This document shows, in pieces, positions 1 through 6,710 of a stretch of DNA of 52,757 bases; position 1 is the stretch's first letter, and each line of letters opens with the position of its first letter. Position numbers and translations under genes: made by a program. Below the pieces are notes generated by a model, which did no database searches, was not told the DNA's origin, and saw only the letters and a program-made list of their open reading frames with translations. Source of the stretch: a bacterium (lineage in GTDB: Bacteria > Acidobacteriota > Polarisedimenticolia > J045); the NCBI GenBank assembly GCA_021372775.1, contig JAJFTU010000217.1:1-52757 (forward strand), read 5' to 3'.

Positions 1-99
1 GACCCAAGCGGAAGGGTGTCCGAGTGGTTGAAGGAGCCGGTCTCGAAAACCGGTTTAGGGGCAACCCTAACGTGGGTTCGAATCCCACCCCTTCCGCCA
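1..99 (+). repeat. 99-bp perfect inverted repeat, left copy (tRNA-Ser plus 5' flank)
   Basis: Bases 1-99 are an exact reverse complement of 676-774. The repeat comprises the whole tRNA and its 9-bp 5' flank. It may continue left of the window edge, so its full extent is unknown. Confidence 0.95.
10..99 (+). tRNA. tRNA-Ser (anticodon CGA), copy 1
   Basis: Class II tRNA of 90 nt including an encoded CCA. The acceptor stem pairs GGAAGGG (10-16) with CCCTTCC (89-95). The anticodon loop CTCGAAA places CGA at positions 34-36, so it reads UCG. A long variable arm (around GGGGCAACCCT) and the T-loop TTCGAAT are present. It is identical to the copy at 676-765 on the opposite strand. Confidence 0.97.
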
Positions 100-278
100 A
101 ATCCCCTCATTTCGCGACGCCGGATTCTGTTTTGACCGAGCGCGCATCGACGTCGGCGCAAGGAACGCGCGCCGTTCGCCTTGCGCGGGAAGAGCCCGCG
201 CGCCTTGAGGCGCCGCGGTTCGTGCGCGGGGGGGCCGTGTCGAACCCTAGAACTCAAGGGTATCGCCGGCCCCCCCCC
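79..278 (+). repeat. about 200-bp imperfect inverted repeat, left arm
   Basis: Starting in the tRNA T arm and running through the 3' flank, this arm matches the reverse complement of 377-576 with scattered substitutions and small gaps. Long identical stretches include the GCGCGCCGTTCGCCTTGCG block and CCGTGTCGAACCCT. At 228-278 the arm carries a G-tract/C-tract hairpin around a conserved AACTCAAGGGTATCGCC loop. I see no protein-coding gene here. Confidence 0.85.
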
Positions 279-376
279 GCGACGGCCGACCTCCGTTCGG
301 ACGGCAAGGCGAGGCGTATCTGGTGCGCGAGAACGAAACGTCGCGCGTTCCTCGAACACGACGAGCGGTTCGGGCG

Positions 377-576
377 CGGGGGGGCCGTGGCGATACCCTT
401 GAGTTCCAGGGTTCGACACGGCCCCCCGCGCTCGAACCGCGGCGCCTCGAGGCGCGCGGGCTCTTCCCACGCAAGGCGAACGGCGCGCGTTGCTTGCGGC
501 GGCGTCGATGCCCGCGGGATCAAAGGAGAATCCGGCGCCATGAAGTGAGGGGATTTGGCGGAAGGGGTGGGATTCG
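377..576 (-). repeat. about 200-bp imperfect inverted repeat, right arm
   Basis: Mirror of the left arm; the two arms are separated by about 98 bp (279-376). It contains the cleaner form of the internal hairpin, roughly 377-428: an outer stem GCGGGGGGGCCGTG / CACGGCCCCCCGC, an inner stem ACCCT/AGGGT and the loop TGAGTTCC. It ends in the truncated tRNA-Ser 3' end. Confidence 0.85.
556..576 (-). pseudogene. truncated tRNA-Ser 3' end
   Basis: On the minus strand this reads as the last 21 nt of the tRNA-Ser: half of the T arm, the acceptor 3' strand and CCA. Ten further bases of 3' flank are also identical to those behind copy 1. The 5' 69 nt of the tRNA are missing and replaced by unrelated GC-rich sequence, so it cannot be a functional tRNA. 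Confidence 0.85.
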
Positions 577-675
577 CACGTGCAACCGCGGCCGAAGGCC
601 GGCGGGAGTCAGAGGAAGCGCGCGCGAAGCGCGCACCGCTTCACGACCGAATTCCACCTGATGAATGGGGGAAAT

Positions 676-765
676 TGGCGGAAGGGGTGGGATTCGAACC
701 CACGTTAGGGTTGCCCCTAAACCGGTTTTCGAGACCGGCTCCTTCAACCACTCGGACACCCTTCC
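676..765 (-). tRNA. tRNA-Ser (anticodon CGA), copy 2, inverted
   Basis: The reverse complement of 676-765 is base-for-base identical to the tRNA at 10-99, with the same acceptor stem, CGA anticodon, variable arm and CCA. The nine bases 5' of the gene are also identical to the other copy. It points towards copy 1, so the two genes converge across the inverted-repeat region. Confidence 0.97.
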
Positions 766-774
766 GCTTGGGTC
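676..774 (-). repeat. 99-bp perfect inverted repeat, right copy
   Basis: Exact reverse complement of bases 1-99. Immediately outside it, at 775-790, lies a 16-bp perfect palindrome centred on GCGATCGC. The matching left flank is outside the window, so whether the palindrome belongs to the repeat cannot be seen. Confidence 0.95.
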
Positions 775-919
775 GAGAGCGATCGCTCTCCGAATGGCCC
801 GGAGATATTGCCGCGTCGGCGGCGCGCGGTCAACCTCCGCGGCGAATTCGGTCGGCGGCCGCCCCCGCGGCGCGCGCGGTTTCGCCGCGGCGCGGCGCCG
901 CGTATCCTGCCGCGCGACG

Positions 920-1648
920 ATGAGGGTCCGGGACGCGATCGGATGGACGGCGATCCTCGCCGCGGGGCTGGCGGCGACGGCGGCGGCGGAAGTCGCCGCG
1001 CTGCCGACGCCGCGCGCGCGGCGGCGTCTCCTCTTCCAGCGCTTCGCGCGGCGCTGGGCGCGGATCGCCCTCTGGCGGCGCGCCCTGCGCGTCGAGGGGC
1101 TGGAGCTGATTCCCCGCGAAGGCCCCGCGATCTACGCCGCGAACCACCAGAGCAACCTCGACATTCCGCTGCTGCACGCCGCGCTGCCCCCCGGCTTCCG
1201 CTGGCTTTCGCGCGACGATCTTTTCGCCGCGCGCGGCGTCGGCCACGCGCTGCGCCGCATGGGCGCGATCCCGGTCGCGCGCGACGATCGCCGCCGCTCG
1301 GCCTGGGCCGCGCGCTCGGCGCTCGACGCGCTCGCCGCGGGGGATCGGATCGTCGTTTTTCCGGAAGGCACGTGGGGCGCGCCGGACGGACGGATGCGCC
1401 GCTTCAAGGAAGGCGTGGCGCTGATGGCGCGCCGGAGCGGCGCGCCGGTCGTGCCGCTGACGATCCTCGGCAGCGCGGCCGCGAATCCGCCGCCGACGTT
1501 CGAGCTGCATCCGGCGAAGCTGCGCGTCGTCGTCCACCCGCCGCTCGGGGCGGAGTCGTTCGCCGGGATCGACGACGAAACGTGGCTCGCGCGGCTGCGG
1601 GAGACGATCGGCGGACCGCTGCCGCTCGGGGCCGCGCCGATCGCCTGA
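920..1648 (+). CDS. plsC: PlsC-family lysophospholipid acyltransferase
   Basis: A 242-residue protein that transfers an acyl chain to 1-acyl-glycerol-3-phosphate, or a related lysolipid, at the inner membrane. It shows the family's HX4D catalytic box (NHQSNLD), the FPEGTW acyl-acceptor motif, and downstream KEGVA and P-V-V-P-L blocks. The N-terminus has a hydrophobic segment (AILAAGLAATAAAEVAAL). The ATG at 920 was chosen because upstream in-frame starts run back through the tRNA gene; no strong Shine-Dalgarno precedes it. The gene converges on the FAH gene across a short GC palindrome. The family call is firm; the exact substrate is not. Confidence 0.88.
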   Translation: MRVRDAIGWTAILAAGLAATAAAEVAALPTPRARRRLLFQRFARRWARIALWRRALRVEGLELIPREGPAIYAANHQSNLDIPLLHAALPPGFRWLSRDDLFAARGVGHALRRMGAIPVARDDRRRSAWAARSALDALAAGDRIVVFPEGTWGAPDGRMRRFKEGVALMARRSGAPVVPLTILGSAAANPPPTFELHPAKLRVVVHPPLGAESFAGIDDETWLARLRETIGGPLPLGAAPIA

Positions 1649-1656
1649 ACGCGTCG

Positions 1657-1674
1657 CGGCGCGGCGCCGCGCCG
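1657..1674. terminator. perfect palindrome between convergent plsC and FAH genes
   Basis: An 18-bp uninterrupted palindrome CGGCGCGGC/GCCGCGCCG fills the 27-bp gap between two converging genes. It has no loop and no U tract, so it is only a weak bidirectional terminator candidate. Confidence 0.35.
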
Positions 1675-1675
1675 G

Positions 1676-2362
1676 TCAGGCCATCGTGAAGCCGACCTCG
1701 AGGCCGAGCCGCCGCGAGCGCGCGACGACCTGCTGGCCGCGCTCGATCGGGCCGACGCCCTTCGGCGTCCCGGTGAAGACGACGTCCCCCGCGCGCAGGT
1801 CGAACCAGCGCGAGAGCGCGGCGACCGTCTCCGCGGGGTCGAGGATCATCGAGGCCGCGGTGTCCGATTGCCGCAACGCGCCGTCCACCGTCAGCGCGAG
1901 GTCGATCTCGACGAACGAGCCGCCGAGCGCCGCCGGATCGACGAAGGCGCTCACCGGGGCCGCGCCGGGGAACCCCTTGCTGCGGGCCCACGGCTGCGAC
2001 TTCCGCTTCGCCTCGTCCTGCAGGTCGCGCGCCGTGAGATCGACGCCGATCCCGATGCCGGCGATCGCGCGCCGCGCCGCCTCGCGGTCGAGGTCCGCGC
2101 CGCCGCCGCCGAGCAGCAGCGTCAGCTCGACCTCGTGGTGGACGACCGCGGCGCCGCACGGCCAGGGGACGACGCCTCCTCCCGGCAGCAGCGACGTCGC
2201 CGGCTTGAGGAAGACGACCGGCTCGGCCGGCGCGTTCATCTCCGCGGCGTGCTCGGCGTAGTTCCGCCCCAAGGCGTAGACCGTTCCGGGGCGGACCAGC
2301 CCGCGGCCGATCAGTTCGAGCGCCGGGGCGTTCCCGGCGAGGAAGAAACCGTCGTGGATCAT
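1676..2362 (-). CDS. fumarylacetoacetate hydrolase (FAH) family protein
   Basis: A 228-residue member of the FAH / 2-hydroxyhepta-2,4-diene-1,7-dioate isomerase superfamily, which cleaves or decarboxylates acyl-pyruvate-type substrates with a divalent metal. Motifs seen are GRNYAEHAAEMN, the FLKP block, the metal-binding HHEVELTLL (H-x-E-x-E), GVDLTARDLQ and the C-terminal FTGTPKGVGPIERG. Its ATG overlaps the stop of the upstream synthase gene (ATGA), so it is translationally coupled as the last gene of a three-gene operon. The specific substrate (acylpyruvate, oxaloacetate or other) cannot be read from sequence. Confidence 0.85.
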   Translation of the reverse strand: MIHDGFFLAGNAPALELIGRGLVRPGTVYALGRNYAEHAAEMNAPAEPVVFLKPATSLLPGGGVVPWPCGAAVVHHEVELTLLLGGGGADLDREAARRAIAGIGIGVDLTARDLQDEAKRKSQPWARSKGFPGAAPVSAFVDPAALGGSFVEIDLALTVDGALRQSDTAASMILDPAETVAALSRWFDLRAGDVVFTGTPKGVGPIERGQQVVARSRRLGLEVGFTMA

Positions 2363-3240
2363 TCGGCCGACCTCGCGCGGCGGCAGCGGGCGAAGACCCG
2401 CGCCGCGACGTAGAGCTTCACCGGGCGCGGCAGTCTGACCACCGGCCCTTGGACGGGGAAGCCGCGCCGCTCGACCGCGTCGAGCAGGCGGCGGTAGATC
2501 GCGCTCATCACCTCGGCGGCGCAGAGCGTGCGCTCGCGGCCGCGGACGAGCTCCGCGGCGCGCGCGTACCGCTCGCGCGCCCGCGCCGCCTCGAACCGCA
2601 GCAGCGCCGCGCGCGCCTCGCCCGGAACGAGCAGCGCGGCCTCGTCCACGCCGAAGCGGTCCATCTCGTCGCGCGGCAGGTAGCAGCGGCCGAGCGCGGC
2701 GTCGGGGCCGATGTCGCGCAGGATGTTCGTGAGCTGCAGCGCCTCGCCGAGCGTGTCGGCGTAGGCGTCGGCCCGCTCGTCGGCGACGCCGAAGACCCGC
2801 ACCGAGAGCCGCCCGACCGCGCCGGCCACGCGGCCGCAGTAGAGCGCCAGTTCGTCCCACGAGGCGAAGCGGCGCGGCGCCATGTCCATCGCCACGCCGT
2901 CGAGGACCTGCTCGAAGAGCGCCTTCGGCAGCGCGTACCGCTCGACCGCGGGGGCGAGCGCGCGGCTCACCGGATGCTCGGGGGCGCCGGCGAAGAGACG
3001 GTCGAGCTCGGCGCGCCACGCGGCGACCGCCGCCTCGGCCGCGGCGGCCGACGGCGCGTCGTCCACGGCGTCGTCGGCGGCGCGGCAGAAGGCGTAGACG
3101 GCGCAGATCCCCTCGCGGCGCGGACGGGGCAGGGTGAGGAAGGCGTAGAAGAAATTCGTTCCCGACGCCCGGGCCATCTTGGCGACGTAGCCGGCGGGGC
3201 CGCCGCGCCCGGGCGGCGCTTCCTGCGGGGCGGTCGTCAC
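2359..3240 (-). CDS. squalene/phytoene synthase family protein (HpnD-like)
   Basis: A 293-residue trans-isoprenyl diphosphate synthase that condenses two prenyl diphosphates head to head. Both Asp-rich motifs are visible: CRAADDAVDD near residue 55 and LTNILRDIGPDA near residue 175. YCGRVAGAVGRLSVRVFG is typical of presqualene-diphosphate synthases of hopanoid loci. The GTG start at 3240 overlaps the fabB stop (GTGA), and its own stop overlaps the FAH start. No squalene-hopene cyclase or desaturase is nearby. HpnD (presqualene diphosphate) is my preferred reading; phytoene synthase is the alternative. Confidence 0.85.
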   Translation of the reverse strand: MTTAPQEAPPGRGGPAGYVAKMARASGTNFFYAFLTLPRPRREGICAVYAFCRAADDAVDDAPSAAAAEAAVAAWRAELDRLFAGAPEHPVSRALAPAVERYALPKALFEQVLDGVAMDMAPRRFASWDELALYCGRVAGAVGRLSVRVFGVADERADAYADTLGEALQLTNILRDIGPDAALGRCYLPRDEMDRFGVDEAALLVPGEARAALLRFEAARARERYARAAELVRGRERTLCAAEVMSAIYRRLLDAVERRGFPVQGPVVRLPRPVKLYVAARVFARCRRARSAE

Positions 3241-4490
3241 GCCGCGCCTTCGTCCCAGCGGCGCAGGGCGAGGCAGGCGTTGGTGCCGCCGAAGCCGAAG
3301 CTGTTCGACAGCGCGACGCGCGGCGCAAGGTCGTTGTCGGCCTCGAGGACCAGGCGCAGGCCGGCGCATTCCGGATCGACCGTCGCGGGCGTCACGTTGA
3401 CGCTCGGGGCGAGGAACCGCCGCTCGAGCATCAGGATCGTGTAGATCGCCTCCAAGGATCCCGCCGCGCCGACGGCGTGGCCGGTGAGCGACTTGGTGGA
3501 GGAGATCCACGGCTGGCGCGCGCCGAAGACGTCGCGCATCGCCGTCGCCTCGGAGACGTCCCCCTGCGGCGTGGAGGTGCCGTGGGCGTTGACGTAGTCG
3601 ATCTCGTCCGGGCGGAGGCCCGCCTGATCGAGCGCCATCCGCATCACCGCCGCGGCGCCGGCGGGGAGGGGGGCGACCATGTCGTGGCCGTCGCTGTTCG
3701 CCGCCGCGCCGAGCAACTCGGCGTGGATCCGCGCTCCGCGCCGGCGCGCGGTCTCGAGGTCCTCCAGGACCAGGATTCCCGCGCCGCCGCTGATCACGAA
3801 GCCGTCCCGGTCGCCCGCGAAGGGGCGCGAGGCTTCGCTCGGCCGGTCGTTGAAGCGGCGGGAGAGGGCGAACATCGCGTCGAAGGCGCCGGCGCGCGTC
3901 CAGTCGGCCTCTTCCGCGGCGCCGACCAGGACGCGGTCGTAGCGTCCCGCCTTGATCAGGAGCGAGGCGAGATAGATCGCGTGCGCGCCGGTCGAGCAGG
4001 CCGACGAGACGGCCCAACTCTCGCCCTTCGCGCCGAGCGCCACGGAGACGTTGGCCGCGGCCGAGGAGGCCATGACGTGCGGCACCGTGTAGGGGCTGAC
4101 CCGCTTCGTCGAGCCGTGCTTCTCCATCGAGCTGGCGGCGATGTGGTTGTCGAGCGACGAGCCGGTGCCGGCGCCGACGATCACGGGAAGGTCGCTGCCG
4201 CGCACTTGGTCGAGCGGCAGCGCGGCGTCGGCGAGCGCCTCGTGCGTCGCCCAGAGCGCCATCAGCGCCCCCGCGCTGGAGGACTTGACGATCCGGCGGT
4301 CGGCGAGCGGGCAGTCGGGCGGCGTCGCCGGCGCGCCCGACACCTGGGACGCGAAGCCCCGCTCCGCGAAGTCGGCGTTGAACGTGACGCCGGAGCGTCC
4401 CGCGCGCAGCGCGGCCGCGTTCACGTCCAGCCCCGCGCCCAAGGACGACAACGCCCCCATTCCCGTGACCACGACTCGCCGCTGCGCCAT
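3237..4490 (-). CDS. fabB: 3-oxoacyl-ACP synthase, KAS I (FabB) type
   Basis: A 417-residue condensing enzyme of fatty acid elongation with the Cys-His-His triad: SSACSTGAH (Cys near 165), NAHGTSTPQGD, and TGHAVGAAGS. The C-terminal NSFGFGGTNA is also present. The N-terminal region (GRSGVTFNADFAERGF) and the central DRDGFVISGGAGILVLEDLE and NSDGHDMVAP blocks follow FabB more closely than FabF. The start is preceded by AGGGAAGAGGG. It heads the operon with the isoprenoid synthase and FAH genes and is transcribed divergently from erpA. KAS I enzymes usually support unsaturated fatty acid synthesis, but no fabA is in this window. Confidence 0.9.
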   Translation of the reverse strand: MAQRRVVVTGMGALSSLGAGLDVNAAALRAGRSGVTFNADFAERGFASQVSGAPATPPDCPLADRRIVKSSSAGALMALWATHEALADAALPLDQVRGSDLPVIVGAGTGSSLDNHIAASSMEKHGSTKRVSPYTVPHVMASSAAANVSVALGAKGESWAVSSACSTGAHAIYLASLLIKAGRYDRVLVGAAEEADWTRAGAFDAMFALSRRFNDRPSEASRPFAGDRDGFVISGGAGILVLEDLETARRRGARIHAELLGAAANSDGHDMVAPLPAGAAAVMRMALDQAGLRPDEIDYVNAHGTSTPQGDVSEATAMRDVFGARQPWISSTKSLTGHAVGAAGSLEAIYTILMLERRFLAPSVNVTPATVDPECAGLRLVLEADNDLAPRVALSNSFGFGGTNACLALRRWDEGAA

Positions 4491-4570
4491 CCCTCTTCCC
4501 TCCCTCGCCGGGATCGACGTCCATGATAGCGGAAAGGAGGGACGCCGCCGCGCGGGCGGCGTCGCCGAAC

Positions 4571-4599
4571 TGGACCGGCCGCGCCGATCTCCGTAAACT
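4571..4599 (+). promoter_or_regulatory. candidate sigma-70 promoter of erpA
   Basis: A -35 TGGACC (4571-4576) and a -10 TAAACT (4594-4599) are separated by 17 bp; each matches consensus at 4 of 6 positions. They lie about 50 bp upstream of the erpA ATG in the divergent fabB/erpA gap. On the other strand TATCAT (4528-4523) could be the fabB -10. Confidence 0.4.
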
Positions 4600-4649
4600 C
4601 AGTTCCATCGAAGGTTAGGGCGGGGCCCCGCCCGGCCGGGAGGCACGCG

Positions 4650-5006
4650 ATGTCGATCGAGAAGATCCCCGAGTCCGACGCGCCGATGCTCGTCACGAGC
4701 GCGGCCGTGGCTCGTCTCCGCAAGTTCGCCGACGACAACGATGAGTTCCAGGGGAAGTCGTTCCGCGTCTTCATCGAAGGGGGCGGCTGCTCCGGCATGC
4801 GCTACGGCTTCGTCTTCGACGACCCCGGCGAGGAGGACTTCGCGTGGGACGTCGAAGGGCAGCCGGTCGTCGTCGATCCGGTTTCGATGCAGTACCTGCG
4901 CGGGGCGAAGGTGGACTACGTCAGCGACCTGCGCGGCGAGGGGTTCCTCGTGGACAACCCGAACGCCAAGACGTCCTGCGGCTGCGGGCACTCCTGCGGC
5001 GAGTGA
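4650..5006 (+). CDS. erpA: HesB/IscA-family iron-sulfur cluster insertion protein (ErpA-like)
   Basis: A 118-residue A-type Fe-S carrier that delivers clusters to apo-enzymes in the cytoplasm. The three conserved cysteines are present in GGGCSGMRYGF and the C-terminal SCGCGHSC. The body (MLVTSAAVARLRKF..., YLRGAKVDYVSDL, GFLVDNPNAK) is standard for the family. Length is normal. GGGAGG sits about 8 bases upstream of the ATG. It appears monocistronic and is followed by a strong hairpin. The window contains several likely Fe-S clients (radical SAM, RlmD-like, polyferredoxin, TrpRS). Confidence 0.93.
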   Translation: MSIEKIPESDAPMLVTSAAVARLRKFADDNDEFQGKSFRVFIEGGGCSGMRYGFVFDDPGEEDFAWDVEGQPVVVDPVSMQYLRGAKVDYVSDLRGEGFLVDNPNAKTSCGCGHSCGE

Positions 5007-5030
5007 CCGTCCGCCGCCCGCGAAGACGCG

Positions 5031-5053
5031 AAGGGCCGCCTCCGGGCGGCCCT
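5031..5053 (+). terminator. hairpin downstream of erpA
   Basis: AGGGCCGCC / GGCGGCCCT form a 9-bp stem with a TCCG loop, followed by CTTCGTG. The U tract is poor, as is usual in very GC-rich DNA. It separates erpA from the oppositely oriented tRNA-Leu and could stop transcription from either side. Confidence 0.6.
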
Positions 5054-5078
5054 CTTCGTGCGCGGGTGGTGCTGGTCT

Positions 5079-5167
5079 TGGTGCCGGAGGAGGGAATCGA
5101 ACCCTCACGCCCGCAAGCGGGCGACGGATTTTGAATCCGTTGCGTCTGCCAGTTCCGCCACTCCGGC
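5079..5167 (-). tRNA. tRNA-Leu (anticodon CAA)
   Basis: An 89-nt class II tRNA on the minus strand. The acceptor stem is GCCGGAG/CTCCGGC, the anticodon loop TTCAAAA gives CAA, the variable arm CGCCCGCTTGCGGGCG is long, the T-loop is GTTCGATTC, and CCA is encoded. It reads UUG. Confidence 0.96.
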
Positions 5168-5178
5168 GCGGCCGCGAC

Positions 5179-5184
5179 ATCCTA
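5179..5184 (-). promoter_or_regulatory. candidate -10 element of tRNA-Leu
   Basis: TAGGAT on the minus strand lies 11 bp upstream of the first base of the tRNA, the right distance for a short leader. No convincing -35 is seen at 17 bp, which fits the -10-dominated promoters elsewhere in the window. Confidence 0.4.
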
Positions 5185-5419
5185 CCGTAAGTTCGCGCGG
5201 GCGTCGCGCGGCGGGCCGGGCCGACAATTTTCGTCACCGTTGCCGCGAAAACGAGTTCCCGGCGCGCCCGTCCGTCCGGCCCGCGCGGCCCCCGCGGCGG
5301 ACGCGGGAGGGACGCCGGACGCCGTCCGCGCGGTCCAGTTTTGTTCGCCCGGGCCGCGGATTGGCTTGACTTGCGCCTTTCGCCCCGCGACGATTGCCAT
5401 GGAAGCCGTGCGCCGAGGT

Positions 5420-5443
5420 GCGGAAGGTGTGTCGTTTTTCCGC
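5420..5443. repeat. inverted repeat GCGGAA-N12-TTCCGC upstream of the pilin operon
   Basis: Two perfect 6-bp half-sites are separated by 12 bp, about 30-55 bp upstream of the -24 box of the sigma-54 promoter. The spacing would suit an activator site, but it could equally be a hairpin. The rest of the 5168-5539 gap shows no gene. Confidence 0.3.
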
Positions 5444-5474
5444 GGTCGGCGCGGGCGGGCGATGGGTGTTCGCA

Positions 5475-5491
5475 TGGCACGAGCGTTGCAT
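5475..5491 (+). promoter_or_regulatory. sigma-54 (RpoN) promoter for the pilin-like operon
   Basis: TGGCAC-GAGCG-TTGCAT matches the -24/-12 consensus TGGCAC-N5-TTGCW at every defined position, with the invariant GG and GC spaced by ten bases. The predicted transcription start lies near 5502, about 38 bases before the ATG at 5540. Pilin genes are often RpoN-dependent, for example pilA under PilSR. Confidence 0.8.
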
Positions 5492-5539
5492 CCCATCTCG
5501 GGATCGAAATCGGTCCACTCTTCCGGCGCGGAGGGGGAC

Positions 5540-6706
5540 ATGGAGGATTCGTCGATGCAGGCGGGGAACCAGCGCGGCTCGGCGGCGATGATGGCGATCT
5601 TCCTGCTCGGGACGCTCCTCGTCCTGACGCTGACGTCGTTCGTGATGCTGGAGACGAACAACAAGGTCGTCGGCCGGCAGCTCGCGTTCTACGGTCAGGC
5701 TTCGAACGCCGCCCAGGCGGGACTGATCGAGACGCTCTCCTGGTTCCGCCGCCAGACGGCGCAGCCGGTGGCGGCGTTCAACCCCCAGCTCAACCTCGCG
5801 GCGACGACTCCCGTCAACGACACCGACGATTCGACGATCGGCATCGTCCGCGACTACGAGCTCAGCCACACCAACAACACGTGGGCGCGGTACGAAGTCC
5901 GCAAGTCGGAAGTCGTCAACATCACCGCTCTTCGCGGCAAGTCGGGTGTCGGGACTGTCTGGCAGATCGTCAGCCACGGCTACGTCTACGTGCGCAACGA
6001 CCCGACGAAGCCCTACAACCAGGCGCCGAACCGCGTGATCGGCCAGCAGAGCGCCTCGACCGAGCTCCAGCGACTCCAGATGCAACTTCCCGGGACAGCG
6101 GCCGTCATGTCGGGCGGGCGCACGAAGATGGTCTCCAACGCCCGCATCTACGCGGTCAAATCGGGCGAGACCGGAATCCTCTACGCGCCCCCCGCCACGA
6201 ATGCGCCCCAGATTTGCGCCTTCCCCTGCTCGCTCGTCGGCAGTCCTCAGACCGGATCCGTGAATCCGTTCAACGTGTCGATCTCCACCGTCTTCGGCGT
6301 TCTCGAACCGGAGCTGCGCGGCATGGCGGACGTCGTCGGCGCGACGCAGGCCGACCTCCCGAGCCGGCTGCCGGACATGTCGCTGACCGTCGTCACCGGG
6401 AACGCGACCTTCGACGCAACGCATCCGCTGTCCGGCAGCGGAATCCTCGTCGTCGAGGGAAACCTGACCCTCGGGGCGGCGAGCGCCAGCGCGTTCAGCG
6501 GCCTGATCTGGGTCGGCGGAAACTATGTCCAAAACGCCCCGTCGCAAGTCTCCGGAGCGATCGCCACCGTCGGAACCGCGACGTTCCAAGGCTCGGGCGA
6601 CTTCTCCGAAGTCTCGTACGACGGGCAGATGCTCTCCACAATCCGCCAGCAAATGGGGCAGTACCGCTTCTCGCGCGCCATCACGTTCGGCAGCCAGTGG
6701 AGGTGA
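5540..6706 (+). CDS. PilX-like pilus assembly protein
   Basis: A 388-residue protein whose N-terminus (QRGSAAMMAIFLLGTLLVLT) is a short charged leader with RG followed by one hydrophobic helix, as in PilX-type minor pilins. It lacks the Glu+5 of true pilins. The first 80 residues include NAAQAGLIETLSWF, typical of the PilX N domain. The remaining 300 residues are Ser/Thr/Gly-rich and predicted beta-strand, unlike any fold I can name. The ATG at 5540 follows GGAGGGGG; an ATG five codons later is a less likely alternative. First gene of a three-gene operon behind the sigma-54 promoter; the next gene starts four bases after its stop. Confidence 0.75.
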   Translation: MEDSSMQAGNQRGSAAMMAIFLLGTLLVLTLTSFVMLETNNKVVGRQLAFYGQASNAAQAGLIETLSWFRRQTAQPVAAFNPQLNLAATTPVNDTDDSTIGIVRDYELSHTNNTWARYEVRKSEVVNITALRGKSGVGTVWQIVSHGYVYVRNDPTKPYNQAPNRVIGQQSASTELQRLQMQLPGTAAVMSGGRTKMVSNARIYAVKSGETGILYAPPATNAPQICAFPCSLVGSPQTGSVNPFNVSISTVFGVLEPELRGMADVVGATQADLPSRLPDMSLTVVTGNATFDATHPLSGSGILVVEGNLTLGAASASAFSGLIWVGGNYVQNAPSQVSGAIATVGTATFQGSGDFSEVSYDGQMLSTIRQQMGQYRFSRAITFGSQWR

Positions 6707-6710
6707 GGCC

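Noticed and set aside
24-548. Long open frames across the tRNA-Ser inverted repeats on both strands
   Set aside because: They run through the tRNA and palindromic arms, with no ribosome-binding site and Arg/Pro/Ala-rich GC-driven composition. The same reading appears on both strands because of the palindrome.
665-919. N-terminal extension of the PlsC protein
   Set aside because: It would read through the antisense of tRNA-Ser; the ATG at 920 gives a normal-length acyltransferase.
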